Positions 20,829 to 32,100 of a DNA stretch of 64,000 nt are shown here, piece by piece. The first letter of the stretch is position 1. Each line of letters starts with the position of its first letter. Both the position numbers and the translations under genes were made by a program. The stretch covers positions 102,484,647-102,548,646 of the forward strand of contig CM035417.1 of the NCBI GenBank assembly GCA_020310875.1. The letters run 5' to 3'. Origin of the DNA: Ceratopteris richardii. Its lineage: Eukaryota; Streptophyta; Polypodiopsida; Polypodiales; Pteridaceae. The notes below the pieces were generated by a model that had not been told where the DNA came from, did no database searches, and saw nothing but the letters and a program-made list of their open reading frames with translations.

Positions 20829-21239
20829 TGTAGAGAGTACGCATGCGGAAGCAAAATGAAAAGTACTCTCACAAAACAAAGAATGTGTGAGACACAAAAT
20901 GAGTAGACCATGAAATGGGTAAACTCATGTGGATTAGAAATGAGCTTGCCAAGAGCATGGAGTAGGCTCCTCAAGCTTCTAACCAAGTACAAATGAGAGG
21001 AGAGGCCCTCCTTATATAGATTTAGGAGGGGCTGTCAAAAATACATCATATGTGGGATAAGTCTCCTGAAAGGAGAATGAATACAACTGGTAGAAGCACA
21101 TGGCAAGGTACCCAAATACAAAGGAAATACGATATAAAATGGAAATAGAATAGAAATGGAGTGCCTCCTGGATACAATATGGAGATGCACTCATGCGGAT
21201 ACAAATGTAGATGAAGTAGGAGCAATCATGTCATCAACA
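20829..21239 (-). repeat. 5' LTR of element A
   Basis: 411 bp with the same ends as 14100-14512. Lacks a 5-bp stretch present in the other LTR near 14136. Confidence 0.95.
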
Positions 21240-21244
21240 ATAAG

Positions 21245-21381
21245 CTCTAAGAACTACTCCTCTGTCATGGAATGTGGAGTGATTGGAGTACTATATCCTA
21301 TTGTGCTCCGTAACAAAAGAACTCAGATAATTGGCATATGATAATAAAGGTAATATAGAGAAATGGTAGTGTACAAAAGAA
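21245..21381. repeat. 313-bp tandem unit 1, right half
   Basis: Continues the unit broken at 14099. It matches 21557-21694 (CTCTAAGAACTACTCC through GTAGTGTACAAAAGAA). Confidence 0.9.
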
Positions 21382-21694
21382 CATAAAGCTAGGAGACATA
21401 CCTCCGACGGGAGTAGCACTGCCCGCAGGAGTGACACTAGCACGAGTGACACCAGCGGAAGTGAGACCGATAGGAGTGAGGCCGGGGGGAGTGCTATCAC
21501 GAGCGATCCAGTACTATGATGCAAGGGCCATATACATGGGAGGTACCTGAGATATAAGCTCTAAGAACTACTCCTCTGTCATGGAATGTGGAGTGACTGG
21601 AGTACTATATCCTATTGTGCTCTGAAACAAAAGAACTTAGATAATTGGCATATGATAATAAATGTAATATAGAGAAATGGTAGTGTACAAAAGA
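21382..21694. repeat. 313-bp tandem unit 2 (uninterrupted)
   Basis: Intact copy of the unit that copia A split. It reads straight through GAGATATAAGCTCTAAG, so it preserves the empty target site. Confidence 0.92.
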
Positions 21695-21741
21695 ATATAG
21701 CAAAAAAAATAAACAAAAATTAGTACGTACAAGTGTTTGAT

Positions 21742-22482
21742 TCAAAACTCCTCTATTCTAGCATCCTCTTGGAGATGCGATGCATAGGGAATATCTATCT
21801 CTATATTGCTGACTTCTAAATCTCTTGGTATGCTAGCTTCTTCTTGATCATCATCTGTTGCTTCATCGTGTATCTCATCTTCTTCAAGGACCTCTTCTTC
21901 TCGGACAATGATCTCTTCCTCCTCGACTATCGAATGAATCTCAGAGTCCACTACAAATGGACTTTCTTCTACATCTATGTTCTCACAACTTTGTCTACTA
22001 CGTGGGGAGACTTGTAAAACAAATAGCCACTCTAGTTCTTTCAAATCTGGTATAAAAACAACTTGCTCACAATGTTTGGGAAGTAGAAGTGTATCTCTTT
22101 CATCCGTCCATAATTTTGTGGAGTCGACTTGAAGCAAACCACTTTTATCCCGCCTCACTATTGCGTTTCTTCCAGAGGTGACTACTTTGAACCATTTCAC
22201 ATAAAAAAAAAAGTAATCAAACTTCCTAAGGGATAGCTTCAAGATATCTTGAATCCCTCCATAATAATCTAACTGGCCTTCTTGAGCATTATCGTCTCTT
22301 GCACTCATTCTGTTTTTTTGCAAAAAGTTCACCATCACCCCACTATCAAAAGTAGACCTATTTTTATCGATTCGTGCGATCCGAAAGTCTCGTCTATGAG
22401 ACCATAGTGCACCGTATTTAGAATACTCCCAATCACATCCCTTTGCAAGTTCTTCTTCTTCTTCAGAGATATCTTCACCCAT
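21742..22482 (-). pseudogene. CACTA (En/Spm) transposase fragment with DUF4216-like region
   Basis: 246-residue open frame. Residues about 45-165 fit the DUF4216 block found after the TNP2 catalytic region of plant CACTA transposases: FDSGVMV, then LDYYGGIQDILKLSL, VKWFKVV, CEQVVFIPD, and a PRS ending. A very acidic tail follows. The Transposase_21 catalytic part is not seen, and CACTA termini were not found, so this is a remnant. Copia A and a tandem duplication lie just downstream. Confidence 0.72.
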
Positions 22483-22508
22483 TGCCTTTGCTTGTGAAAC
22501 AACTATAT

Positions 22509-22853
22509 CTAGCCATTTGCTTGTTGGAAAGGGTGGAAGAGGTCGAAGACTTTCTGGAAGGGGAAAAAGTCGAGTGGAACGATTCCTTTGAAACTGAGCT
22601 CTTTCCTTTGCGTTTGTCTCCTTGGCAAGCTCATCAGGGGGGCCATGCGAATGGTAGCGTAGGTTTTGTAGTCGACTTTTATCAAAGGATCCATACTCTC
22701 TAACATGTGTAGTACAAATCCGCCGTTTTCGATAAATTTGATACTTGCACTAAGTGCAAGGACATGCCCTTCTCTCCTCTGGATCCAAACTAGCCATTTG
22801 AGACAATATGGACATTTTAGAACATTTGTTTTTTTATTAAACCTAGAAACCAT
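22509..22853 (-). other. 114-codon open frame upstream of the CACTA fragment, unrecognised
   Basis: Starts MVSRFNKKTNVLKCPYC. A CPYC..W motif gives a hint of a zinc ribbon, but no partner cysteines are obvious. It is in a different frame from the DUF4216 fragment. It may be a decayed exon of the same transposon; no function assigned. Confidence 0.25.
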
Positions 22854-22859
22854 AATCCT

Positions 22860-23043
22860 AAAGACTTAAACCTGAAATATATATAGATTTAATTATATAT
22901 TCTAATTTTATAATTTTCTTTTTCTTATTCATACTAAAACCTAAAGGCCTAAAGACCTAAAAAAACATAAAACCCTAATCCTAAGGACCTAGACCTATTT
23001 TTTATATATCATAAAAAGCCTAAAAGCCCTAAAACCCTAATGC

Positions 23044-23085
<42 letters not shown>

Positions 23086-23453
23086 CTTTATTTTTTCTTT
23101 ATTTTTTCCTTATATAAATTTAATTGAATTATATGTATGTAAAAACCCTAAAACCCGAATGCTAAAGACCTAGACCAAAAATATGTATATTTGTGTATGC
23201 ATGTGTATATACATGTATATATGTATATGTATTATATGTGTATGTGTGTATATATGTTATGCATGTGTAAAAACCCTAAAACTCTAATCATAAAGACCTA
23301 GACCTAAAACATGTATATGTGTGTATGCATGTGTATATATATGTGTATGTGTATATATATATGTATATGTATATATATTTAATTTGATAAAAAACCTAAA
23401 AATCCTATTTTTACATATTTAATTATATATATTTAATTAATTTATTTAAAACA
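22860..23453. repeat. AT-rich block with repeated AAACCCTAA / GACCTAGACC phrases
   Basis: Phrases such as AAAACCCTAATCCTAAGGACC, AAAACCCGAATGCTAAAGACC and AAAACTCTAATCATAAAGACC recur about every 90-130 bp between TATATGTG tracts. Telomere-like by composition but not a (TTTAGGG)n array. Confidence 0.65.
23045..23083. repeat. (TA)n microsatellite
   Basis: About 19 uninterrupted TA units. Confidence 0.95.
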
Positions 23454-23674
23454 TGTTGATATATTTAGGTAGTGATGTGTGTGAACACTCTAGGACTGTC
23501 GGGGCACTTTTTTCCCTCTTTAGGAGGTTTGTCCCCCGGCTCATATATACGCCTATTGCCCTAACGGGCTACTTATCTTTGTACATTCTAACATTCAACA
23601 TTGTGTGTTGTGCTCCAAGCTTCTTATTCTTCCTTGTGTTGTTCGCGTGCTTCCGCAGACGTCTAACTCCAACA
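23454..23674 (+). repeat. 5' LTR of element B
   Basis: 221 bp, TGTTGATATATTTAGG to CTAACTCCAACA. It is the plus-strand counterpart of the 231-bp LTRs of C and D. Confidence 0.92.
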
Positions 23675-23676
23675 AT

Positions 23677-23688
23677 TGGTATCAGAGA
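23677..23688 (+). other. Primer-binding site of element B
   Basis: TGGTATCAGAGA follows the LTR by two bases and is nearly identical to the initiator-Met tRNA complement. Confidence 0.85.
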
Positions 23689-24029
23689 AGGTCCCCGCTT
23701 CATCTAGGGCATCGATGACACATCTCCGGTTGCAGTCTCAGAATTGCACGAATTTTGGTGAGCATACTCAAGGTGTTTCTGAGATCAAAAGAGCTTCATT
23801 CTCTGGTGCCAAAATCATGATCTGAGCTCATTTCGGCCTCCAAACGCACTATCATAGTGCTTGTGCAAGCTATTTCATCTTTTTGTGCCAAAGGTATATA
23901 CCACTTTTGGTTCGCCAGTATAAGCATCTTGAAGTATGCTACAGGTTTAGCAGAATTCGTCTTGGCAGTTCTGTTCAACTTTTTTAAATACAATCAATTT
24001 TTTGCATCAAGGTATTTTAGCCACCAGCC

Positions 24030-26757
24030 ATGGCTGAAAGTAGTGATGTATTCCGTATGTTGGTTGTTGAGGATAAGTTGGATGCTACCAACTACCCGTT
24101 ATGGGCTTATATGACGCGACATGTATTGGTTGCAAAAGGACTTTGGAACATTGTGTAGGGTGTTGAAAAATGTCCTATCACACCTGCAACTATTACAATT
24201 GTAGGTACTGAAGCTGATGGAGAAGGTGTCGAAGATGATGATGTTCTGCAAATTCATGTTCGTGTTGAGGTTTCTGCTGCACCTACTGCAAAGCGAATTC
24301 ATTGGGATGGCAAAGATGTCCAGGCACATACATTGATAGCTTTGTCTGTCAAACATGCCATTATTCCTCACATTCGCTCTTACAAAACAACTAAGGATGC
24401 TTGGGATACGCTTACCACATTGTACCAAGCTAGGAATGAGGCTCATGTTGCTTACCTTCAAAAACAGTTGGAGAGTGAGCACATGAATGAAGATGATTCT
24501 ATGGACATTTTTCTAACAAAGATCAAAGACTTGAAGGAATAGTTGATTTCTACTGATGAAGTTATACCAGATAGCTCACTTGTGTAGACCATTTTGAATG
24601 GTCTTCTTGATTCATATCAGAGTTTTGCTTCTATTCTTTGGTTGATGATGAAAGGAAATCCAAATGCCTTATCATTTGAGGAGTTAGTCTCTGTTCTATT
24701 GCAGGAAGATCAGTCGAGGCAGAACAGGTCCATTATGCGTGTTGTAGATCAAGCTTTCCCGGCTAGTCATAAGGGAAAAGGAAAATGGAGCTCTTCAAGT
24801 AGCAAGCAGAAATCTGCAAATGCTGCACATTCGAAGAAGGAAGACAAAGATGAGAAGAAATCAGTAAAGCAGAAATTATTTTGCAAGTACTATAAAGGAA
24901 ATGATCATATCATAAAGAACTGTCCTAAACTGGCTGCAAGAGAGGCAAAGAAAAAAGAGGCTGGAATGGTTGTTGCAGAGGCCTCTACTCCAAAAATAGA
25001 GTCTGCTAATCTTGTGTAGGATGAAGAATGGGCGTTTACTACTGTATGCAGTTTTGACCCATCTTCTCATGAACAGTGCATGGTTGTAGTAGACTCAGAT
25101 GTTTGGTACTTTGATAGTGGGGTGACCTAACATATAACCTTGCAGCATAGTTTCTTCTCTTCACTCGAGCCTGCCCCTACAGGGAATACTATTACATGCA
25201 CCAACAATTCCTCTTATCCAGTTATGGGAGTTGGTAAGATCATTCTGATTACTGCTGATGGTAGTTCTTTCACCTTGTCGAATGCTTTATTTGTGCCAGG
25301 GATCAAGAAGAATCTGTTATCAGTTTTTGCATTAGCCAAGATTGGCTTGGTTGTGAAATTTGTTGATGACAGATGTAAAGTTCATGATCTCTCAAATGGC
25401 GATGTTATTATTGCTTCTGGAATTTTATGTCGTGGGCTATATAAGCTCATACACTATGAAAAATTTGTGCATGACTTGGCATGTGTAGTACATGATTCTT
25501 AGGCTATGTTAGATGCAAAGCTTTGGCATGCACGCATGGTCATCTGAACTTTGCTAGTTTGCTACGCCTGCAGAAATCTGAAATGGTGTCCTCTTTGCCC
25601 AAACTTGAGGCACCCGGTAAACATGTATGTAAAGGCTGTATTTTGGGCAAAATGCAACATTCCTCATTTCCAAAAGATGGTTCAATTCGGGCTACTCAAA
25701 AATTGCAGCTTGTTCATAGTGATGTATGTGGTCGTATGCAGACACGTTCTTTTGGAAACTATCTTTACTTCGTGACTTTCATTGATGATTTTTCCAGGCA
25801 TGCATGGGTATATCCACTCAAAGCAAAGTCCGAAGTGTTTTTGTGCTTCAAACAGTTTTTGGTTTTGGCTGAAAATCTATCAGCATGTAAAATGGGCACC
25901 CTTCGTTTTGATCGAGAGGGGGAATATATGTCTTCTGACTTTAATGCATTTCTGGCTGAACGTGGGATAAAACATTAGTGTACAGTGTCGTATATACCTC
26001 AATAGAATGGAGTTGCTGAACAGAAGAACAAGTCACTCATGGAGATGGTGAGGTGTATGGTCAAGAGTCAGGCTTTACCACATAGTTTTTGGCTTGAGGC
26101 TATCATGTGTGCATCATATTTCCCACTAAAGCACTGCAGTCTATCACTCCATATGAGGCTTGGCATGATCGCAAGCCATCTGTAGCTCATTTGTGTGTTT
26201 TTGGTTGTTTGGCATATGCATTAGTGCCAACATCGCAGAAAATTGGATGATAAAGTGGCAAAATGTATTTTTGTTGGGTACAGTTATGAAAGTAAAGGCT
26301 ATCGTCTATATCATCCACAGACTAAATGCATTCTGGTTAGCCATGATGTTGTGTTTGTGGAAGATGCTATTCAGCGATTGCTTTCATGTACTAAGGAGAC
26401 ATCTATTAGCTCCAAAGACATATATGATACTTTGCTGCCTCTTTTTACAGGTGGACAGTCTAGTGCTAGTCCTGATGAAGCAACTTCTCAACCTTTGCAA
26501 GTTTCATGTGATGATGCAGATCATCCCATTTCGGATGTAGATTTACATGATGTACTTGTTGATGAGAGAGCTGATATTGAGGAGGCAACGTGATAGCAAA
26601 TTAGATGCACCTCTATCATATCGTACTCGTTCAGGCTCTCATAGTGCTTCTTTTACATCAGATTGATATGCTATGGCTGCATCTAGTCTCTATGATGAGA
26701 ATGAGCCTGTTTCGTTTGATGAAGCACAAAATTCAGAAAATTGGATGGCTGCAATGT
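24030..26757 (+). pseudogene. Copia B gag-protease-integrase pseudogene
   Basis: Starts MAESSDVFRMLVVEDKLD like D. It runs through UBN2 Gag, a zinc knuckle whose second Cys is now Tyr (FCKYYKGNDHIIKNC, near 24883), the protease site now DSGV instead of DSGA (about 25112), GAG-pre-integrase (HVCKGCILGK) and the integrase core (FIDDFSRHAWVY). Stops lie at about 24158, 24540, 24585, 25017, 25128, 25501, 25976 and 26005. In each case C or D carries CAG or CAA there. Confidence 0.9.
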
Positions 26758-26769
26758 AATGCTGCCTGA

Positions 26770-27733
26770 TCAAAAGCCACTTCTTCAAGAGTAGCACATA
26801 CATATGAATCTACCTTTGAAGATTTAGGTTTTGGATCATCTTCAACACTATTACCTGATGCTTTCTTCTTTTCATTGAAAATCCTTGCTCTGCATTATGC
26901 TATTAGACTTTGGATTAAAAGACTTACTTTCCTTCTTGAATTGGTGAATCTTCTACTCCTTCTTTGTTTTTGCTTCGATGGTGATAACATGGCTTCATCA
27001 ATCTCTTCCATACTCTTTTGTTGATCTTCATCTTGAAGTTATAGGAACTGCAGCTCTTCAAATGAAATTTCTCTATCTGTTGTAGAGAGAGATAAAGAAG
27101 TAACAAAAGCACAATATGTAGATGGAAGTGAGTTTAGAAGTGTGTTACCATCTCTTCATCTAAAATGTTGACTCCAACATTCAGTAACTGATCCCATAAA
27201 TCTTTAAGCTTCAAAATATGTGTCTAAACTGATTCACCAACTTTCATCCTTGTGCTGGCTAGCTGTCTCCTTAGATGAGCTTTCTTAGCATGGTTTCTGC
27301 TTTGATAGAGATTCTCTAACTCCAACCAAGCCTGACGAGAACTTTTGCATGACTTGATCTAGGGTATAATATGCCTCTTAACTCCCATAGCAATATATGA
27401 TAGTGCTAGTGCATCCCTTGAATCCCATCTGGATTGCTCTTCCATAGGAAGTAATTTGGTAGTAGTATGGACTCCTGATGATAAAAGAGCTTCTTCTTCT
27501 TCACTAGCCTCTTGTTGAGTAGAAATAGGAACAAGGGTTCTTCTAGAAGATGAAGTAGCCTCTTCTCCGACTCGTCTTGGCCTTGGATAAGTGCCATTGA
27601 CACTATTCCATAAGTCCTTTGATACTAACAGATTCATCATCATAAAACTCCACATTGGATAATTAGACATGCCATCAAGCTTGTCTTCATTCTCAAGTCT
27701 ATAGTCACTCATGTTGTTAAGGGTGTATGTCAA
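26770..27733 (-). pseudogene. Copia F gag fragment
   Basis: ATG at 27733; MTYTLNNMSDYRLENEDKLD then GMSNYPMWSFMMMNLLVSKDL is a copia Gag N terminus, followed by a Ser/Glu-rich stretch and SRDALALSYIAMGVKRHIIP. The frame stops at 27359, and other frames continue UBN2-like sequence (helical Lys/Glu-rich) to about 26770. Defective. Confidence 0.75.
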
Positions 27734-27736
27734 CTA

Positions 27737-27749
27737 GGCTCTGATACCA
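27737..27749 (-). other. Primer-binding site of element F
   Basis: TGGTATCAGAGCC on the minus strand, two bases inside the LTR end; an exact initiator-Met match. Confidence 0.88.
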
Positions 27750-27751
27750 AA

Positions 27752-27880
27752 TGTTGGTATTCTAAGGTCTGAATACCATATGTTGGAAGTGGTAGTGGAC
27801 CACAATTACAATATATCATAGGTTTATAGGACCTTCCAACAAATGAACCTTAACATACACACCTTAAGACTCGAAAATAG
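27752..27880 (-). repeat. LTR of element F, proximal segment
   Basis: TGTTGGTATTCTAAGG begins the LTR on the plus strand. Copia G interrupts it at 27880/34335, with aatag duplicated. Confidence 0.7.
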
Positions 27881-28934
27881 TGCTGGTGCAGGGAAATCAA
27901 CAATTGAAGTTTTAATCAAGGTTTGGAAGTCAAGGAATGAAGGAAAGTTGAAGTTATGAAGGATGGAGGAAGTATATATCCAGGAGATAAAGATGTGTAT
28001 ACATATGTACATTATTTTAGAGTCAGATCATCATATACTTTTGTATGGTCATGAGTTCGTAAAAATTTCTCTATATATACAAAGAGAATGTCGGGGCAAA
28101 GTAGAGAGATTATGTAAGAACAAGCTTGGAAGAGAATTAGATGTTATTAGATACTCTAAATTAGATGTTATTAGATACTCTAGAAGTGAATAGACTCTCT
28201 CTCGTTACTCAGATGTAAATTTCCTTAGAAATAGAAAATGTTGCGCCCGATCTTTTTGAGTATTCTCCTTTTGTGTTGAATCTTTTGTGAAATGCTTTTG
28301 TACAAGTTTAAGTCTATAGTAGATTGACCTCTGTACGAATTTTCAGTTTCTAATTGTGATCAGGCTGAGAGAATTGAGTGTAGGAACATTTGCATGTGTA
28401 AATGGAAACATGAGAAGTTGCAGGAGGCGCAAAATTCGATGTTAATGTTTTGGTCAGTTCTCCTTCCACAGTGTAAAGTTTTGAGCAAGCAAGCACTCAA
28501 TATTTAAGTTGGAAGGTGAGCTACCTACGGCTAAATGCATTTTCATAAACGGGTTCTAGATGAGAGAACCAAGTGTTAAAAGTTATAGGTGTCTAAATCG
28601 ACTTCTCAGAAGAGCAGTTTTAGACATAGGTAACTTGTTAGTTCATTTCTCAAGATATACTGAATCTTTTGGAATGATTCAACTTGGAGAAGGGCGCAAA
28701 CTGTAGGCGACACCTTATGCAAAGTTTCATAAAAAACTTTACACAATTGATAAGGTAATGAGAAAGATATGTGCAACAAACTTTCTGTGTAGTCATCTCC
28801 TTCACAGATTTTTCAAAATCTTCATAATTAATCATTGATCCTCTAAAATTGGTGAAAGTTTGAGTTACTCTTGTTATAGAGGTGCTCTAATTACAAGAGT
28901 AGCTTGTTCTTTTGGAGATTAACACTCTCCATCA
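27881..28934 (+). repeat. 5' LTR of element G
   Basis: TGCTGGTGCAGGG to CTCTCCATCA. It carries an extra 24-bp tandem duplication (28136-28183) that the 3' LTR lacks. Confidence 0.94.
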
Positions 28935-28935
28935 G

Positions 28936-28947
28936 TGGTATCAGAGC
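28936..28947 (+). other. Primer-binding site of element G
   Basis: TGGTATCAGAGC is an exact initiator-Met tRNA complement, one base after the LTR. Confidence 0.92.
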
Positions 28948-29155
28948 AGGAAGCATCAGAATTGAAGGAAGGAGGACCCCGACTGCTGTAGGTGCAAAAA
29001 TTCAACATCTGAAGGTTCAAAAGGTGAAAGCTTGAGGACGAAGCTTGAGAAGGAGGTCATACGACATCAAGGAAGACAAAAGGAACATTATTCGAAGTAA
29101 AGGTACATCTATTACTCATAAAGATTGAAGAATTCAATATACAGGTGAAGAAAGG

Positions 29156-32100
29156 ATGGGAGATTCTCTTCAAATAGAGAAGTTGGATAGAGAGAACTAT
29201 CCAGCATGGTCAATGAGGATGGAAGCTCATCTTATGAGCAAAGACTTGATAGCTTATATTACTGGTGAAGAAGAAAAGCCTCAGTTCAGAGATCCTAGTG
29301 TTCCAACTAGGGAAGAATTATCAGATTTGAATTGGATGAAGAGAGATGCTCAAGCTAGGAGCATTATCTATATGGCAGTCAATGACTACTTGCTACCTCA
29401 CATTAGAGGTCTTGAAAGTGCAAGTGATATATGTAATGCTTTGGAGGAGCATTTTCAAAACACCACAAAGTCAAGGAAGGTATCTTTGTGGGTAGAATTT
29501 ACCACTTTCAAGAAGAAGGCTTCTCAATCCATCTCAGACTATGTAACAAGGATGAAGGACATTGCAGATGCATTAGGTGCAGTTGATGAAGACATTGAGG
29601 AGGATAAATTGGTAAGGCAAATCCTCACAGGGTTGAGAGGTGATGACAAATGGAAGCCATTCATTTTGTCTACTGAATTATCACTTGATCATTTTACTCC
29701 TGACTAAAAATAGTTGCTAGGACATATGTTAACCTTTGAGCAGGATGTCAAAGGTGAAGGTGATAAAAGTGCAGGTCATGCAATGTATTCAAAGGATAAG
29801 AAGAAAAATAGCAAAGGGAAGCAACAAGAAAATGAAGATGAAGGCACAACTAGTCAAGCCAACTTCCTAAGAGGAAGAGGAGGTGACAAAGGTAGAGGAA
29901 GAGGCAGGAGTAATAAAGATGGAGTCAAAGCTTGTTGGATTTGTGGTAAGACAAATCACTTAGCTAATGATTGTTGGCATAATCCTCAGAGTAATGGTGG
30001 ATATAATCAGAATTTTAATTCAAGAGGAAGAGGTGGCATAAATCAAAGAGGTAATTTTAGAGGTAGAGGTAGTAGAGGTTATTTTGGAAGAAATGCAGGT
30101 AGAGGATTCCAAAGTCAACAATACAACAATACCTACTACAATTATGCTTCAGATAAGAAGGAGGATTCAACATTGATAATGAATGCAACTTGTGAAAGGC
30201 AAAGTGAAGACCAAAGAGTCTTCTACATTGACTCAGGGTGTAGCAATCACCTGAGTGGTAACATAGCATTGATGATTGATTTGGAGAATAAGATAACTAA
30301 TCATGTGGTTCAAACAGGTGACAATACAAAGCACAATCTGAAGTCAATTGGATCAGTGAAGGCCAAGGATGGTAGCACCCTCTTGAGTAAGGTCTTGTAT
30401 GTTCCTACAATTCCTAAGAATCTGATAAGTGTAGGACAAATTGTTGAAAAAGGTTATGAATTTAGGTTCACTAATGAAGGAGTGTTTGTGGAAGACCCTA
30501 GCAATGGGTATAAACAGATTGTTTCAGGTAAGAAAGAAGGAAGATTGTTCACATTGAAGATTCAAGGTAATGTTGGTCATGCCTTGTTCACTTATGGAGG
30601 GCATAAGATCTCTGAGTTAGATCTTTGGCACAAGAGGCTTGGACATTTCAATGAAAGAGGTATCAAAGATATGATTAACAACGGTTCAGTGCCTGGATTG
30701 CCTAATGTTGCAGGTCAACATATGACATACAGATGTGAGGCATGTCAATTAGGTAAGGCTCATAAGCAATCTTATTCCAAGCATGGTTTTATGTATTCAG
30801 AGAAGCTTGAATTGGTACACACAGATGTGTGGGGACCATCAAAAGATTTTAGTATCAATGGTTCAAGCTATTATGTGATTTATGTTGATGATGCTACCAG
30901 ATGGATCACTATCTATGTGATCAAAGATAAGTCAGAGGTATTCAATACATTTAAGCACTATCATGTGTATGCAAAAAGAATTACAGGTCATAAGTTGAAG
31001 AGACTAAGGTCAGATGGAGGGGGAGAGTATTTCTCTAATGAGTTCAGTGATTACTTGTGGAATGCAGGTATAAAGAGAGAGGTTACTTGCATGTACTCTC
31101 CTCAACAAAACGGTGTAGCAGAAAGGAGAAATAGAACTATTGTTGAGTTTGCAAGATCCATGATGAAGGAGAAAAATTGCCCAAATTACTTGTGGGCTGA
31201 GGCTGTAAACACAGCTACTTATTAGGTTAATAGATTGCCATGTAAAGCTTTGCAGGGTATGACACCATATGAGGCATGGTGGGGTAAGAGACCTACATTA
31301 GACCATTGCAAAGTATTTGGATGTTTGGCATATGCATATGTGCCATCACAATTAAGGCACAAATTGGAACCTAAAGCTGAAAAGTATGTATTTATTGCTT
31401 ATGATGATAAGCAGATGGGACATAGGTTGTGGAGTCCATCCACAAAACAATTCCTTGTATCAAAGGATGTTACATTTGATGAGCAAGGTACTTGGTATGC
31501 AGGTACAATCAATATTAATGCAGGTGATGAAGAAGTTGTGAATCAAAAGAAAGGTAAATCAAAGGTTCAGATATTTGATGAAGAGGAGAATAATGAAGTA
31601 CAGGTTGAAGTTGAAGAAATGCCAAGATTTGATCCTGAGTGTGATGAACCAGAAACCTCAAAGAGTCGAGAACTTAGAAGGTCATCAAGACACAAGTGGC
31701 AACCTACAAGGTATAGCTATGACACTTCTTTTTTGGCTACAAAAGATTATGCTTATATGATAAAGGCAGATGAAGATCCTTCTACATATGAAGAGGCAAA
31801 AGGTAAGGAAAATTGGGAGAAAGCTATGTAGGAAGAATATGATGCATTGATGGAGAATCAGACATGGGAATTGGGTCCTAAACCAAATAGCCAGAAGATC
31901 ATTGGATGCAAGTGGGTCTACAAGACAAAAAGATATGCAGATGGAAGTGTGTCTAGGTATAAAGCTAGACTTGTTGTGAAGGGTTTTGCTCAGACTTATG
32001 ATATAGATTATGATGAGACCTATAGTCCTGTGGCAAAGATGACAACCATCAGTATGTAAAGGTTGGAAATTATGTCAATTAGATGTGAAGAATGCTTTTT

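Larger units (their letters stand above)
14100..21239 (-). mobile_element. Element A: complete but defective Ty1/copia retrotransposon
   Basis: 7140 bp between LTRs of 413 and 411 bp, with target duplication ataag at 14095-14099 and 21240-21244. In element orientation: 5' LTR, Met-type primer site, an unusually long 2.4 kb leader, gag, protease-integrase-RT-RNase H, polypurine tract, 3' LTR. About 15 substitutions plus two small indels separate the LTRs, so insertion is not recent. Coding is broken by a gag/pol frame change near 17575, a frame change near 15260 and a TAG at 15177-15179. Confidence 0.95.
23454..26757 (+). mobile_element. Element B: decayed, 3'-truncated Ty1/copia
   Basis: 5' LTR, Met-type primer site, Gag, protease, integrase and the start of the RT region, all closely similar to C and D. 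It ends abruptly just after the MAAM codons at 26757 with no RT core, RNase H or 3' LTR. It joins directly to element F. Compared with C it has at least eight premature stops and several small deletions (near 26117, 26229 and 26590). Confidence 0.9.
26758..27880 (-). mobile_element. Element F (left part): 5' end of a minus-strand copia
   Basis: Reading leftward from 27880: LTR segment (27752-27880), primer site (27749-27737), gag from 27733, and a gag/pol boundary cut off at 26758 by fusion to B. The rest of the LTR resumes after element G at 34335. Integrase, RT and the 3' LTR are absent. Confidence 0.75.

Noticed and set aside
20573..20992. 139-codon minus-strand frame at the 5' end of element A with a Gly-rich stretch
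   Set aside because: It starts inside the LTR and runs across the primer-binding site. The Gly run comes from a simple GGTGGT repeat.
13306..22853. Complete CACTA element
   Set aside because: No CACTA terminal repeats and no Transposase_21 catalytic motifs were found, so it is called a remnant only.
22920..23400. Interstitial telomere array
   Set aside because: AAACCCTAA phrases are present but spaced about 100 bp apart in AT-rich DNA, not in tandem TTTAGGG units.
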